Notes: generated by a model not told the origin, from the sequence alone. A stretch of 64,000 nucleotides of DNA from Vagococcus bubulae (GCF_003950315.1 NZ_NGJT01000003.1:1-64000); one strand, 5' to 3'; counted from the stretch's first letter, positions 38,195-47,535 are shown. Made by a program: numbers and translations.

Positions 38195-38935
38195 TTACTT
38201 ATAAAACACCTCATCTAAAAATAATCCTTGTGATGGTACTGTATCACCTGCTTGACTTCTAATACCAGTCTCAAAAATACCATCGATGTCTTCTACAGAT
38301 AAACGTCCTACACCAATATCAAGTAATGTTCCCATCATAATGCGAACCATTTTATGTAAAAAACCATCTCCTACAAAGGTAAATTGCAAAATGTCACCAT
38401 GACGTTGAATGGCTATATCTGATATAGTTCGAGTAGTTGATTTTTTCGTTTTTTTCAATGCAGAAAAGCCTCGAAAATCATGCGTTCCTTTTAATTTTTC
38501 ACACGCCTCTTCCATTTTTTCTATATTTAAGTACTCTGGGACATACATGCTATAATTTTTATAAAAAGCTGATGGAATACGATGATTCCAGACATTATAG
38601 CTATATTGTTTTCCCTTTGCATTATATCTAGCATGAAATCGTTCTGGCATATCATCAAGTTGTTTCACTACAATATCTTGTGGTAAGTATTGATGAAAAA
38701 AGTCTAACATCTCATCTAAAGACATAGTTGATTCTGTTTTAAAATTAGCTACTTGTCCTTTTGCATGAGTTCCTGCATCTGTTCTGCCTGAACCTATAAT
38801 TTCTATTTTTTCACCAGTCATTTGATGAATAATATTTTCTATCTTGCCTTGAATGGTTTTATCAGAATCTCCTAACCGTTGCCATCCTTGATATCTTTTC
38901 CCATCATATTCAATCGTCATTTTTATGTTTCTCAT
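38195..38935 (-). CDS. truA: tRNA pseudouridine(38-40) synthase
   Basis: 246 residues. The catalytic Asp is in IIGSGRTDAGTHAKGQVANF; RFHARYNAKGKQYSY and GDGFLHKMVRIMMGTL are further TruA motifs. It converts uridines 38, 39 and 40 of the tRNA anticodon arm to pseudouridine. AAAGGAG lies 12 nt before the ATG. Confidence 0.94.
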   Translation of the reverse strand: MRNIKMTIEYDGKRYQGWQRLGDSDKTIQGKIENIIHQMTGEKIEIIGSGRTDAGTHAKGQVANFKTESTMSLDEMLDFFHQYLPQDIVVKQLDDMPERFHARYNAKGKQYSYNVWNHRIPSAFYKNYSMYVPEYLNIEKMEEACEKLKGTHDFRGFSALKKTKKSTTRTISDIAIQRHGDILQFTFVGDGFLHKMVRIMMGTLLDIGVGRLSVEDIDGIFETGIRSQAGDTVPSQGLFLDEVFYK

Positions 38936-38998
38936 ATTATCGTCAATCTCCTTTATGGTCTAACTGTCACTTTGTCTATCATGACATAATTTATTAGA

Positions 38999-39283
38999 TT
39001 ATAAAAGAGCATTCAATCTTGTTTTATAGTTTTCTATCATGTCACTTGTTAATTTATTTGGATACTTCTTTTCCTGTGTTCTTAATAGCTTAACAAACCA
39101 GTCTGTTACTTGTTGAAAATCATAATAACTCATTTTAAATTTCAACTCGTTAATCAGAAAAAATGCTTCTTGATAACGATGTTTCTCAATATAGTCTAAC
39201 ACTAAATCCATCCTAGAAACTCGTGAAGAATCCTCCCGTTGAACTTCACCTAAAAAATCTTTTGAGATATCTTTTTTAAACAA
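38999..39283 (-). CDS. Hypothetical helical protein, start uncertain, possibly 5'-truncated
   Basis: The frame gives up to 94 residues of mostly charged helix (DLVLDYIEKHRYQEAFFLINELKFKM..., FVKLLRTQEKKYPNKL). TTG at 39283 has no ribosome site, and the first ATG (39211) has GGGAGG 17 nt away. It is head-to-head with the next plus-strand frame with only 14 bp between, leaving no room for promoters. Either a real small gene with an internal start or a remnant. No family recognised. Confidence 0.45.
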   Translation of the reverse strand: MFKKDISKDFLGEVQREDSSRVSRMDLVLDYIEKHRYQEAFFLINELKFKMSYYDFQQVTDWFVKLLRTQEKKYPNKLTSDMIENYKTRLNALL

Positions 39284-39297
39284 TTGGGGCAGATTGG

Positions 39298-39702
39298 TTG
39301 CTATTAACTTTCACCACTGTGCAAGCGATTATGGAATTACGTTCTTATAAAAAAGAATTAAATGACGTTGAAAATCTACATGATAAGCGTCTTATGATTG
39401 ATGGTCATTGGTGGTTGTTATTTCCTTATAAACTTTATTTAGAGAAAAAAGAATTAAAAAAAGTATTACAAACTAGTCAATCTTCTAAAGACATTAAAAA
39501 AATCGAACGTTCAAAAAATTTTTTATTGCGCTCAGAAGCATGGCTATTTATTGTGCTTGGTTCTATGTTTTATCTTATCTCCACCACAATTGATATTGCG
39601 TCGTCTTTAATACATCCTCCGCTCATCGTTGTGTTTATACTTCCTATTTTCATTATTTCAACTGCCCTTTACGCAGCTCTAAGATTTTTAAATGAAAAAT
39701 AA
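39298..39702 (+). CDS. Hypothetical membrane protein, possibly 5'-truncated
   Basis: 134 residues: a partial hydrophobic start, a basic helical middle (LEKKELKKVLQTSQ...KDIKKIERSKNFLL), then two C-terminal helices (AWLFIVLGSMFYLIS, LIVVFILPIFIISTALYAAL). The TTG at 39298 has no good ribosome site, and the frame is open a few codons further upstream as if the first helix were cut. It faces the preceding frame head-to-head. Function unknown. Confidence 0.45.
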   Translation: MLLTFTTVQAIMELRSYKKELNDVENLHDKRLMIDGHWWLLFPYKLYLEKKELKKVLQTSQSSKDIKKIERSKNFLLRSEAWLFIVLGSMFYLISTTIDIASSLIHPPLIVVFILPIFIISTALYAALRFLNEK

Positions 39703-39737
39703 AAGACAGCCGGAATTAATTCGCGGGTGTCTTTTTT
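39701..39737. terminator. Terminator between convergent genes
   Basis: AAAAGACA-CC / GG-TGTCTTTT arms with a T-run on the plus strand; it overlaps the scrR stop. Confidence 0.8.
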
Positions 39738-40711
39738 GACGTATTTCCTTGCCAGAGCGTTACTGGTAAAATGTATTCTTTTTCAGTTTCTTTTTTGTCC
39801 ATTCGTTTCATCAAAATAGTAATGGCCATCTCTGCCATCTCGTCTATCGGTTGAATAATAGTAGTCAAATCTGGCAAAATACTCCGTGTCATGAGCGTCC
39901 CATCGTATCCTACGAGTAATAAATCTTCTGGAACGCGTATATTTTTTTCTTTTGCAACTTGTAAAATTAAGGCTGCATCCATATCATTTGATGCAAATAT
40001 CCCATCTATCCCAGGATATGATTCAAATAAATCATAAAATATCTTTTTCTTTTCTTGATAAGAAATATTAAAATCTAATGTTACCGTATTAGGTATCAAA
40101 TCATGTGCTTTCATTGTTTCTTCATAAGCTAACCGACGACGTTTTGCAGGTGTTTCTAGTTCAATTGGTCCATTCGTATGAATGATATTTTTTGCTCCGT
40201 GGTCAATCAATACTTTAGTAGCCAATTTACCACCTTGATAATTATCTGACTCAATAACTGGAATATCTTCATTCATCACACGATCAATCGCCACAATTGG
40301 CAGATTTTCATACTTATACTCTTGTATCCCTTGATTATGTGTTCCAACAATCAAACCATCTACCTGTTCCGATAATAATTGATTTAAATAATCTGATTCT
40401 TTTTTTGAATCATTCATGGAATTACCAATTAATACTTTATAACCTTTTTCATATAATTTTTTTTCTAGTGCTTCAGCCAACTCACCAAAAAAAGGGTTTG
40501 CTACAGTCGGAAATAGCAAGCCAATAATATTAGTTTTTTTATTGTAAAGTTGCCTCGCCACCACGTTTGGTTGGTAGTTGAGCTCCTCAATCGCCTGGTT
40601 AACCTTATCAATCGTTTTTTGGCTTAAGTATCCTCGATTATTTAATACCCGCGACACGGTTGTTTTTGATACATTGGCATGTTTGGCAACATCTTCTAAC
40701 TTTGGTCTCAT
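39716..40711 (-). CDS. scrR: LacI family sucrose operon repressor
   Basis: 331 residues. An N-terminal LacI HTH (KLEDVAKHANVSKTTVSRVL, hinge NYQPNVVARQL) is followed by a sugar-binding domain with VDGLIVGTHNQ and DGIFASNDMDAA. It lies downstream of fructokinase, beyond that gene's terminator. ScrR identity rests on the location and on paired LacI-type operators at the permease promoter. Effector probably fructose or a sucrose product. Confidence 0.85.
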   Translation of the reverse strand: MRPKLEDVAKHANVSKTTVSRVLNNRGYLSQKTIDKVNQAIEELNYQPNVVARQLYNKKTNIIGLLFPTVANPFFGELAEALEKKLYEKGYKVLIGNSMNDSKKESDYLNQLLSEQVDGLIVGTHNQGIQEYKYENLPIVAIDRVMNEDIPVIESDNYQGGKLATKVLIDHGAKNIIHTNGPIELETPAKRRRLAYEETMKAHDLIPNTVTLDFNISYQEKKKIFYDLFESYPGIDGIFASNDMDAALILQVAKEKNIRVPEDLLLVGYDGTLMTRSILPDLTTIIQPIDEMAEMAITILMKRMDKKETEKEYILPVTLWQGNTSKKTPAN

Positions 40712-40751
40712 ATGCCTTCCCCTCTTATTTTTTATACGTATAGAATAGCAT

Positions 40752-40787
40752 AAAAAAGGCTTTTATAACAATTCATTATAAAAGCCT
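40752..40787 (-). terminator. Terminator of the sucrose operon
   Basis: Perfect 12-bp AGGCTTTTATAA / TTATAAAAGCCT stem, 7-nt loop and a T-run on the minus strand, between scrK and scrR. Confidence 0.9.
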
Positions 40788-40794
40788 TGCACTG

Positions 40795-41667
40795 TTATTC
40801 TTGTAATTGGTTTAATCCTAAAGCAAAGTTCCCTAGAGTGGCTGAACCATTATTTTTAATTAATGGACGCGTAATATATTTATCTAGAGGTGGTAATTCT
40901 ACATAGTCATCTAATAATTCTTCAACATTTTGACGGACTTTTTCAAGTAATGTTTCGTTTGCCACACTTCCACCAAAAACAATTTTGTCTGGACGAATAA
41001 TAAGAGTTGTTTGGATAACGGCTTGTGCTAAATAATAAGCCATAATATCCCAAACCGGATCAGTTAAAGGAACTGTTTCACCTTTTTTGCCTAAACGAGC
41101 TTCAAAAGTTGGACCAGCAACTAATCCTTCCAAGCAATCACCATGGTATGGGCAAATCCCTTCAAATTCTAAATCATCTGGGTGACGTTTAACATAAGTA
41201 TGGCCCATTTCAGGATGTCCTGCTTCGCCTAGTAATTCACCCTTAATAACAGCTCCACCACCAACACCTGTTCCAACAGTATAATAAACCAATGAATCTA
41301 TTTTTTCATTTGATAAAGTAGACATAATGTATTCACCGTAAGCAGAACCATTAACGTCCGTTGTCCAAGACATTGGGACATTTAACTCTTCTTGTAGATA
41401 CCCTAAGACATTGACATTTTTCCATCCTGGCTTTGGTGTGGTTGTAATATAACCAGATTTTGGCGAATGTTTTCTAATTTCAATTGGTCCAAAAGATGCC
41501 ACACCTAATGCATCAATCTCAAATTGTTTAAAATAATCCACTGCTTTTTTTAATGTCTCTTCTGGTGTAGTGGTTGGAAAAGTGATTTGATCTTTTATGC
41601 GGTAATCCTCATCTCCTACAGCACAAACAAATTTTGTTCCACCTGCTTCAATACTACCAATTAACAC
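40795..41667 (-). CDS. scrK: Fructokinase (ROK family)
   Basis: 290 residues. GSIEAGGTKFVCAVG (ATP phosphate loop), TDVNGSAYGEY (catalytic Asp), VGTGVGGGAVI and the ROK zinc motif HPEMGHTYV...CPYHGDCLEG are present. It phosphorylates fructose released from sucrose. The start is GTG at 41667 with AGGAGG 7 nt upstream, 12 bp after the scrB stop. Confidence 0.93.
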   Translation of the reverse strand: MLIGSIEAGGTKFVCAVGDEDYRIKDQITFPTTTPEETLKKAVDYFKQFEIDALGVASFGPIEIRKHSPKSGYITTTPKPGWKNVNVLGYLQEELNVPMSWTTDVNGSAYGEYIMSTLSNEKIDSLVYYTVGTGVGGGAVIKGELLGEAGHPEMGHTYVKRHPDDLEFEGICPYHGDCLEGLVAGPTFEARLGKKGETVPLTDPVWDIMAYYLAQAVIQTTLIIRPDKIVFGGSVANETLLEKVRQNVEELLDDYVELPPLDKYITRPLIKNNGSATLGNFALGLNQLQE

Positions 41668-41679
41668 AATAAAACCTCC

Positions 41680-43110
41680 TTAGTTATAAGAAACTGCATC
41701 GTTTTCAAGACGATAAACTGTATAAGAGATTGTTTGTTCTTCACTTACTGATAGACATACTTCAGGTTTTTCTTCAGTATAAAAACGCTCAGTGAACACA
41801 AGCTCTCCGTCATTAATAAAAATTTCAATTGAACTTGTATCAATAAACACTCGTAATGACAGTTCATCACATGATTGAATTGTACCATATCTTAAGTCAT
41901 CTTTGTCATTACGTTTTAAAATAAATTCATTCGTTTTATTAGAATATGTTAATAAAACCAAATCATTTTCAGATGTTTTTAATGAAATAATAAGTTCTTG
42001 TTCTTCTGAATGTTTTAGAGGAACATCTATTAATAATTCATTAGATAATGCTTCTTTGACTAAACATAATTCTTTAGTTACAGTTGTTGTATCATGATTT
42101 AATTCTTCTACGCGTAAAGTTTCTAATTCTTTAACGGGTGTCATATATAAATGATTATTTTTTAAACGTAATTCACGTGGAATAGTTAAAGCTCCTGCCC
42201 AGCCATCTTCTTGCTCAGGCATTGGGCTTTCCCACATATCCATCCAAGCAATCACAATTCTTCTACCATCTGGTGCTAATGTTGTTTGTGTCGCATAAAA
42301 ATCATGTCCTTTATCCAATTCATGGAATTCTCCACGAGTGAATTCTGCAGTTGTATAATCATGATTTCCAATAAAATATCCTGTTTGAAATAGGTTTAAA
42401 TAATCTTTACCTTGAGCATGCATTCCCTGTGGTGATAATAATAAGATATCTTTTCCATCTAAGTTGAAAAAGTCAGGACATTCCCACATAAATCCTTCTG
42501 TTTTTAATCCAGTTGCTTTTGAAATTGGGCCAACATAGTCCCACTCAAGTAAGTCTTCAGAAGAATAAACAATCGCTCGACCTAACCCGTCTTCACCTTG
42601 ACTACCTAAAATCATATAGTAAACACCATCTTTTTCCCAAACTTTTGGATCTCTAAAGTGATGCGTATTATCTCCAGGCTCTTTAGCAATAACAGGATTG
42701 TTTTCATATTTTGTAAAATGAATGCCATCTGTACTGTAAGCCATATTTTGATTTTGCCAAAAATGTTCTTTATCACCATCTCCATAATAATGATGTCCAG
42801 TATAGAATAGATAGAGTACCCCATCCTTTTCAATTGCACTACCAGAGAAACAGCCATCTTCATCTTCTTTATCTCCAGGAGTTAACGCAATTGGCAATGA
42901 TTCCCAATGAACTAAATCTTTACTTCGAGCATGTCCCCAATGCATTGGTCCCCATTCAGCACTATGTGGATGGTGTTGGAAAAACACATGATAATAACCA
43001 TCAAAATAACAAAAACCATTTGGATCATTAATCCATCCTGATGGTGCAGATACATGATAGCCTAATCGGTAGCGTGTGTTAGTTAATTCAATCGTTTCTT
43101 TTTTTGTCAT
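41680..43110 (-). CDS. scrB: Sucrose hydrolase / sucrose-6-phosphate hydrolase (GH32)
   Basis: 476 residues. The GH32 nucleophile motif is SGWINDPNGFCYFD, with FRDPKVW and WECPDFF (acid/base Glu) downstream and a C-terminal beta-sandwich. It cleaves the glycosidic bond of sucrose or its 6-phosphate in the cytoplasm. Because the partner here is a permease rather than a phosphotransferase, free sucrose is the likelier substrate. Between permease and fructokinase in one operon. Confidence 0.9.
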   Translation of the reverse strand: MTKKETIELTNTRYRLGYHVSAPSGWINDPNGFCYFDGYYHVFFQHHPHSAEWGPMHWGHARSKDLVHWESLPIALTPGDKEDEDGCFSGSAIEKDGVLYLFYTGHHYYGDGDKEHFWQNQNMAYSTDGIHFTKYENNPVIAKEPGDNTHHFRDPKVWEKDGVYYMILGSQGEDGLGRAIVYSSEDLLEWDYVGPISKATGLKTEGFMWECPDFFNLDGKDILLLSPQGMHAQGKDYLNLFQTGYFIGNHDYTTAEFTRGEFHELDKGHDFYATQTTLAPDGRRIVIAWMDMWESPMPEQEDGWAGALTIPRELRLKNNHLYMTPVKELETLRVEELNHDTTTVTKELCLVKEALSNELLIDVPLKHSEEQELIISLKTSENDLVLLTYSNKTNEFILKRNDKDDLRYGTIQSCDELSLRVFIDTSSIEIFINDGELVFTERFYTEEKPEVCLSVSEEQTISYTVYRLENDAVSYN

Positions 43111-43158
43111 AATAAATCTCCTACTTTCTCGTTTTTATTTATAGTCATTAATGATTTA

Positions 43159-44436
43159 TTAACCTCTAATAAATGGGTCTCCTTGCACATCTTGGTCATC
43201 TTTTTTAAGAATAAAGAAGGCATAAACCCCTGCCACTAAAACAATCATTGAAATAATTCTAAATGTTGACTGGTAACCAACTTTATCTCTTAATATCCCT
43301 AATGGCGTAGATAAAATAACTTGACCTACTTGTGCTGCAATTTGGAACCCAATCATATAAAGAGTGGCTGATAATTTAGTATCAAAATGCAAAGTAAAAT
43401 AACGAAACATTGGTAGAATAAACATTGGCACTTCTAAAGCATGCAACATTTTGATACAAGATACTACTATTGGAGATGAAGCAAATCCACACAATCCTAT
43501 TCGTACACACATGATAGTAACACCACATAACAAGGTATTACGTACTCCAATTTTTTTCATGATAATCGGAACAACACCTAACATAATCGCTTCACAAAAA
43601 ACCTGAATCGCATTCAATGTTCCATACATTTTTTCTCCTGCTGCTGATGTCGAAAACAAACTAGTGTAAAAACCTGGAAACATTTGTTGATCAAATACAT
43701 TATAAAAGGTCCATGTAAACACAATGAAAATAATAATTGCCCATAGTTGTGGTAATTTAAGTAATCCAAACATCTCTTTCAAAGACGGAACACTACTAGA
43801 TTCTGCTTGTTTGTCTTCAAATTCTTTACTGGCTATTTTTTCAGCTTTGGGTTTCCACAATAGTAAATTAAGTAATAATAATAAACCAAAAAATGAGCCT
43901 GCCCAGAAATTTAAACTAGGATTTTTCACAAAAAGAAATCCTGCTAATAATGCTACAACAGCATATCCAAATGATCCCCATGCTCTAGCTTGACCATACT
44001 CAAAATCAAATAAACGACTAAATCTTTCAGTCACTGCTTCAAAAATCCCAACTGATGATAGAAAACCAGCAGATAAAACAACTGCTCCAACAAGTATTCC
44101 TAAATTAAAATTACTCTTTAATAATGGTCCATAAACCCATATGAAAAATGGTCCTACAAGCGTTGCTATACATGCTGAAAATATTAATAGTGTTCGTTTG
44201 ATGTACAATTTATCTTGCAGCGTACCGTAGATAAACATAAAAATTAACGTTACTAATGAATTGGCTGAAAAAATTGTCCCGACAGCGCTACCACTTAGTC
44301 CCAAACCATTAGACTCAGAAGTCAACCATAATTGGAAGAATGACCACCATACTCCCCATGAAGCAAAGAATAGTAGTAAGGTTAATGAACTTTGTAGATA
44401 AGATGGATTTTTAAATGAGTCTTTAAATTTTGACAT
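43159..44436 (-). CDS. Oligosaccharide:H+ symporter family permease (probable sucrose permease)
   Basis: About 425 residues with 12 helices. FASWGVWWSFFQLWLT at the start and YLQSSLTLLLF resemble the LacY/CscB (OHS) branch of MFS. It imports the sugar unmodified with protons. ATG at 44436 has GGGGG 8 nt upstream (frame to 44490 unsupported). First gene of the operon, behind a consensus promoter with two repressor operators. Confidence 0.85.
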   Translation of the reverse strand: MSKFKDSFKNPSYLQSSLTLLLFFASWGVWWSFFQLWLTSESNGLGLSGSAVGTIFSANSLVTLIFMFIYGTLQDKLYIKRTLLIFSACIATLVGPFFIWVYGPLLKSNFNLGILVGAVVLSAGFLSSVGIFEAVTERFSRLFDFEYGQARAWGSFGYAVVALLAGFLFVKNPSLNFWAGSFFGLLLLLNLLLWKPKAEKIASKEFEDKQAESSSVPSLKEMFGLLKLPQLWAIIIFIVFTWTFYNVFDQQMFPGFYTSLFSTSAAGEKMYGTLNAIQVFCEAIMLGVVPIIMKKIGVRNTLLCGVTIMCVRIGLCGFASSPIVVSCIKMLHALEVPMFILPMFRYFTLHFDTKLSATLYMIGFQIAAQVGQVILSTPLGILRDKVGYQSTFRIISMIVLVAGVYAFFILKKDDQDVQGDPFIRG

Positions 44437-44472
44437 ATCAGTTTCCCCCGATGATTTTATATTCTTCCGATT

Positions 44473-44490
44473 ATAGCAATCGGTTAACAT
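44473..44490 (-). promoter_or_regulatory. Downstream ScrR-type operator (O2)
   Basis: Minus-strand ATGTTAACCGATTGCTAT, 14 of 18 bases shared with the operator that overlaps the -35 box; it lies downstream of the -10, between promoter and ribosome site. Confidence 0.6.
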
Positions 44491-44495
44491 TTTTT

Positions 44496-44509
44496 AAAAA
44501 GCGCTTTCT
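44496..44509 (-). promoter_or_regulatory. cre-like site 2
   Basis: AGAAAGCGCTTTTT on the minus strand fits the catabolite-responsive element pattern (GAAAGCGCTTTC core), just downstream of the -10 box; CcpA binding here would repress under glucose. Confidence 0.55.
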
Positions 44510-44518
44510 ATATTTTAG

Positions 44519-44547
44519 AGTATAATTTAAATCCGCTTTCATGTCAA
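44519..44547 (-). promoter_or_regulatory. Promoter of the sucrose operon
   Basis: TTGACA (44547-44542), 17-bp spacer, TATACT (44524-44519) on the minus strand: near-consensus. The spacer contains TGAAAGCGGATTTA (44541-44528), a second cre-like sequence. Confidence 0.88.
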
Positions 44548-44558
44548 CCGGATAACAT
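44541..44558 (-). promoter_or_regulatory. Upstream ScrR-type operator (O1)
   Basis: Minus-strand ATGTTATCCGGTTGACAT is an imperfect 18-bp palindrome around CCGG, the usual LacI-family centre, and includes the -35 hexamer. With O2 it makes a two-site arrangement about 68 bp apart. Confidence 0.7.
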
Positions 44559-44632
44559 ATATTTTTTATGAATTTTTTGTAAAAAAATAAACAATAATTA
44601 TAGTCTTCTATACTTGTTAGAAAGATATACCT

Positions 44633-44892
44633 TCATATTACAAAAAATATTAAATTATCTCTAATATCTATTTCATTAAAATCAACCTCTTCTGACCCAA
44701 CTTCCTTCATTAATAGTTCTTCATTAAATTTTAAATCATCTGACATCCTTATTTCTAAAACATTACAATCTATCTGATTACCTAACTGAATGGTAAATAA
44801 TTTCTTATTATATTCATTAGATTTTTTATCAATAATTTAATGAAGTCCTCTTTTGATTCCAAGGTTAAATATTTACTGAACATATCGTTCAT
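44633..44892 (-). pseudogene. Frameshifted small acidic protein gene (about 86 residues if repaired)
   Basis: From ATG at 44892 the frame reads MNDMFSKYLTLESKEDF..KLLI, then breaks at a run of six A (plus-strand T 44822-44827). Adding one A joins it to a second open stretch, SNEYNKKLFTIQLGNQ..., ...RMSDDLKFNEELLMKEVGSEE, ending at TGA 44635-44633. The joined product is a compact acidic domain, size and charge like small immunity-type proteins, but no family is recognised. Either a homopolymer sequencing error, a phase-variable tract or a pseudogene. Only a weak ribosome site is seen. Confidence 0.5.
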
Positions 44893-45037
44893 TTAATAGT
44901 TTTTATATTCTGCTAACTAAAAAAACTATTATTGATTAAAGAAATTGATAATTATTCTGAAATTTTAAATTATGTTTTTCAATTATTAAACAAGTATGAT
45001 AAAATAGTGAGAAATCATTGATTAGGAAGTGAACTAT

Positions 45038-46045
45038 ATGAAGGAAAAAACGATTGTACCAAAAGACTACCAATCCTCATTGTCTGTTTATGACACACAA
45101 AAAGCGATTGGGCTAACAAAACACTGGTTTGAAGAAGCGTTAACTGGAAGTTTAAAATTAAAAAGAGTCTCTGCACCATTATTTGTGGATGCAACATCTG
45201 GGTTAAATGATAATTTAAATGGTATCGAACGACCGGTACAATTTGACGTTCCTGCTTTAGAGACACCTGCTGAAGTGGTTCATTCACTAGCTAAATGGAA
45301 ACGAACAGCGTTAAAACAGTATGATTTTCATGTAGGAAATGGAATCTATACTGACATGAATGCGATTAGACGTGATGAAGAGTTAGATAATTTACACTCT
45401 ATTTATGTAGATCAATGGGATTGGGAGAGAGTCATCTCTAGAGATCAACGTAATTTGGATTATTTAAAACAAACTGTTCAACAAATTGTGAATGCCATTA
45501 TTGAAACATCTAGTCGTTTGCACACTAAATACCCTGCTTTATCTATTGAACTTGATAGCAACGTATCATTTATCACAACACAAGAATTAGAAAACTTATA
45601 CCCTGACTTCAATGATAAAGAACGTGAACAAGCTTATGTTAAAGAACATCCTACAACCTTTATCATGCAGATTGGAGATAAACTATTGAGTGGTAAACCT
45701 CATGATGGCAGATCACCTGACTATGATGACTGGCAATTAAATGGGGACTTGCTGTTTTGGCATGAGCCACTACAAACAGCTGTGGAAATATCTAGTATGG
45801 GAATTCGGGTAGATGAGACCTCTTTAAAAGAACAGCTAGAAAAAGCTAACGCAACAGATCGACTACAATATCCTTATCATCAACAAATTCTCGCAAAAGA
45901 ATTACCTTTAACAATTGGTGGAGGGATTGGGCAAAGTCGTCTATGTATGTTATTACTTGAAAAAGCACACATTGGTGAAGTTCAAGTATCATTATGGGAT
46001 GATGAAACGATTGAAGCCTGTCGTGGAAAAATAAACTTACTATAA
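45038..46045 (+). CDS. asnA: Aspartate--ammonia ligase (asparagine synthetase A)
   Basis: 335 residues. AsnA makes asparagine from aspartate, ammonia and ATP and is related to class II tRNA synthetases. [24 protein letters not shown] and [17 protein letters not shown] are family motifs. Start ATG at 45038 is 8 nt after AGGAAG (GTG at 45029 is inside the ribosome site). Confidence 0.94.
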   Translation: MKEKTIVPKDYQSSLSVYDTQKAIGLTKHWFEEALTGSLKLKRVSAPLFVDATSGLNDNLNGIERPVQFDVPALETPAEVVHSLAKWKRTALKQYDFHVGNGIYTDMNAIRRDEELDNLHSIYVDQWDWERVISRDQRNLDYLKQTVQQIVNAIIETSSRLHTKYPALSIELDSNVSFITTQELENLYPDFNDKEREQAYVKEHPTTFIMQIGDKLLSGKPHDGRSPDYDDWQLNGDLLFWHEPLQTAVEISSMGIRVDETSLKEQLEKANATDRLQYPYHQQILAKELPLTIGGGIGQSRLCMLLLEKAHIGEVQVSLWDDETIEACRGKINLL

Positions 46046-46046
46046 C

Positions 46047-46085
46047 AAAAAAGCACTTTAGGAAACATTTCCTAAAGTGCTTTTT
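46047..46085. terminator. Bidirectional terminator between convergent genes
   Basis: Perfect 15-bp AAGCACTTTAGGAAA / TTTCCTAAAGTGCTT stem with a 2-nt loop, flanked by A-run and T-run. It ends asnA and the opposing gene. Confidence 0.92.
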
Positions 46086-46632
46086 AATCTTTTCTAATTA
46101 ATTCAATTGATTGGTAAGATGGTTTTGGATTAAGAAAAGTATTAACTGTTTGCCAATTTTTTTCATTATTCTTTGCCCAATAATCCATCACTGCTCCTAT
46201 ACAAATACAAATTGGCGAAACGTCTTTATTGATAATTGATAGCTTGTAGTAATCTCCCTGAAATGATGTATGCTTATTCATCAACATCATTCGTTCTTTT
46301 AAAGAATAAATTCGATATGACTGTTTTCCAACATTCGCTAAGACTAACCAATTCAATTGTTTTACTAGATACATATCACGATTAAATGAAAATAATCGAC
46401 CTAGAGAACCAACTTTTTGTCGTTTATCATACAAATCAAAATGAGACGGAAAGGCATATGTGGTTTGTTTCACTGTTGCTAAAACATCCCCTTCCATGCT
46501 ATATACTGATAACACATCCCCCTTCACACCCCAACGCCCAACTAAAATATACACAGGTTTATCCTGAGTATCCTTAATGACTGTACGAACATTAGCTGAA
46601 AGGACATGTTCTTTAATATAGTATGTCTCCAT
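46084..46632 (-). CDS. LURP-one/tubby-like protein (YxjI-like)
   Basis: About 182 residues, beta-strand rich: YYIKEHVLSANVRTVIKD, VYILVGRWGVKGDVLSVYS, YRIYSLKERMMLM. The pattern of alternating strands and the size resemble the LURP-one-related (tubby-like barrel) family that includes Bacillus YxjI; these may bind lipids. Assignment moderate. ATG at 46632 lies 9 nt after AAAGGAAG; the TTG at 46641 abuts the site. Confidence 0.65.
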   Translation of the reverse strand: METYYIKEHVLSANVRTVIKDTQDKPVYILVGRWGVKGDVLSVYSMEGDVLATVKQTTYAFPSHFDLYDKRQKVGSLGRLFSFNRDMYLVKQLNWLVLANVGKQSYRIYSLKERMMLMNKHTSFQGDYYKLSIINKDVSPICICIGAVMDYWAKNNEKNWQTVNTFLNPKPSYQSIELIRKD

Positions 46633-46665
46633 TGCTATCAACTTCCTTTAATCAAAATCGTCGCT

Positions 46666-47535
46666 CTAAAGATTTTCTTCAATTGCTCGTAGTATTGCTT
46701 TACCTACACCGTCTTCAATATTTGTATCTGTTTGATACTTAGCAACTTCTTTGACTTTTTCTTCAGCATTTCCCATGGCAAAGCTCACACCAGCAACTTC
46801 CAACATAGGTAAATCGTTAAAATTATCACCAATTGTAAAGACTTCATCCATAGAAATGCCACGTTTTTCAGCGATATATTTTACAGCATTTCCTTTTGTT
46901 GCATCCACGTGATTAATTTCTAAGTTATTCACACCAGATGATGTCACATGAACATTCATTAATTTATGGAGTTTTTCTAAAGCTGGCTCAAATCGTTTAG
47001 CACCTTCTTCATTAAACGCAATCACTTTTAAAATCTCGACTTCAGGATCATCAACTAAAATATCATAATGCTCGGTATATTTAACAGGTAACATTTTTAA
47101 TTGTGTTGAAGCCATGGCAATCGCCATTTTAAACGTCAAATGAGGAATGTTTTCAGATAAAAGAATCGCAAATTTTTCAATTCGTTGTGCTTCATTATTT
47201 GAATACACACCTTCTGTTGTCATTAACTCATAATATAGGTCTTCTTCTTCTAAAATTCTCATAGCTTCTTTAACTGTCGCTTTTTCTAAACTCACAGTAT
47301 GTAAGACATTATCAAATTCATCAAAGATTTGCGCGCCATTACCAGTAATCATGGCACAGTGAATGCCCGCTTCATTCAAAACAGGTCGAGCTTCAGAGTA
47401 CCCTCTGCCTGTTGCTACCATAAACTCAACACCATTTTCTGCAGCTGTTTTAATAGCTTGTTTATTTAATTCTGAAATATCTAGATGGGATGATAAAAGC
47501 GTGCCATCCATATCAGATGCGATCAATTTAATCAT
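46666..47535 (-). CDS. Cof-type HAD family phosphatase
   Basis: 289 residues. Motif I IASDMDGTLLSS, motif II VATGRG, motif III Lys in DATKGNAVKYIAE and motif IV GDNFNDLPML are all intact, with a C2 cap. YidA/Cof-type enzymes dephosphorylate sugar phosphates or cofactors. ATG at 47535 has AGGAGG 6 nt upstream; the open frame to 47748 has no such support. Divergent from ung. Confidence 0.92.
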   Translation of the reverse strand: MIKLIASDMDGTLLSSHLDISELNKQAIKTAAENGVEFMVATGRGYSEARPVLNEAGIHCAMITGNGAQIFDEFDNVLHTVSLEKATVKEAMRILEEEDLYYELMTTEGVYSNNEAQRIEKFAILLSENIPHLTFKMAIAMASTQLKMLPVKYTEHYDILVDDPEVEILKVIAFNEEGAKRFEPALEKLHKLMNVHVTSSGVNNLEINHVDATKGNAVKYIAEKRGISMDEVFTIGDNFNDLPMLEVAGVSFAMGNAEEKVKEVAKYQTDTNIEDGVGKAILRAIEENL

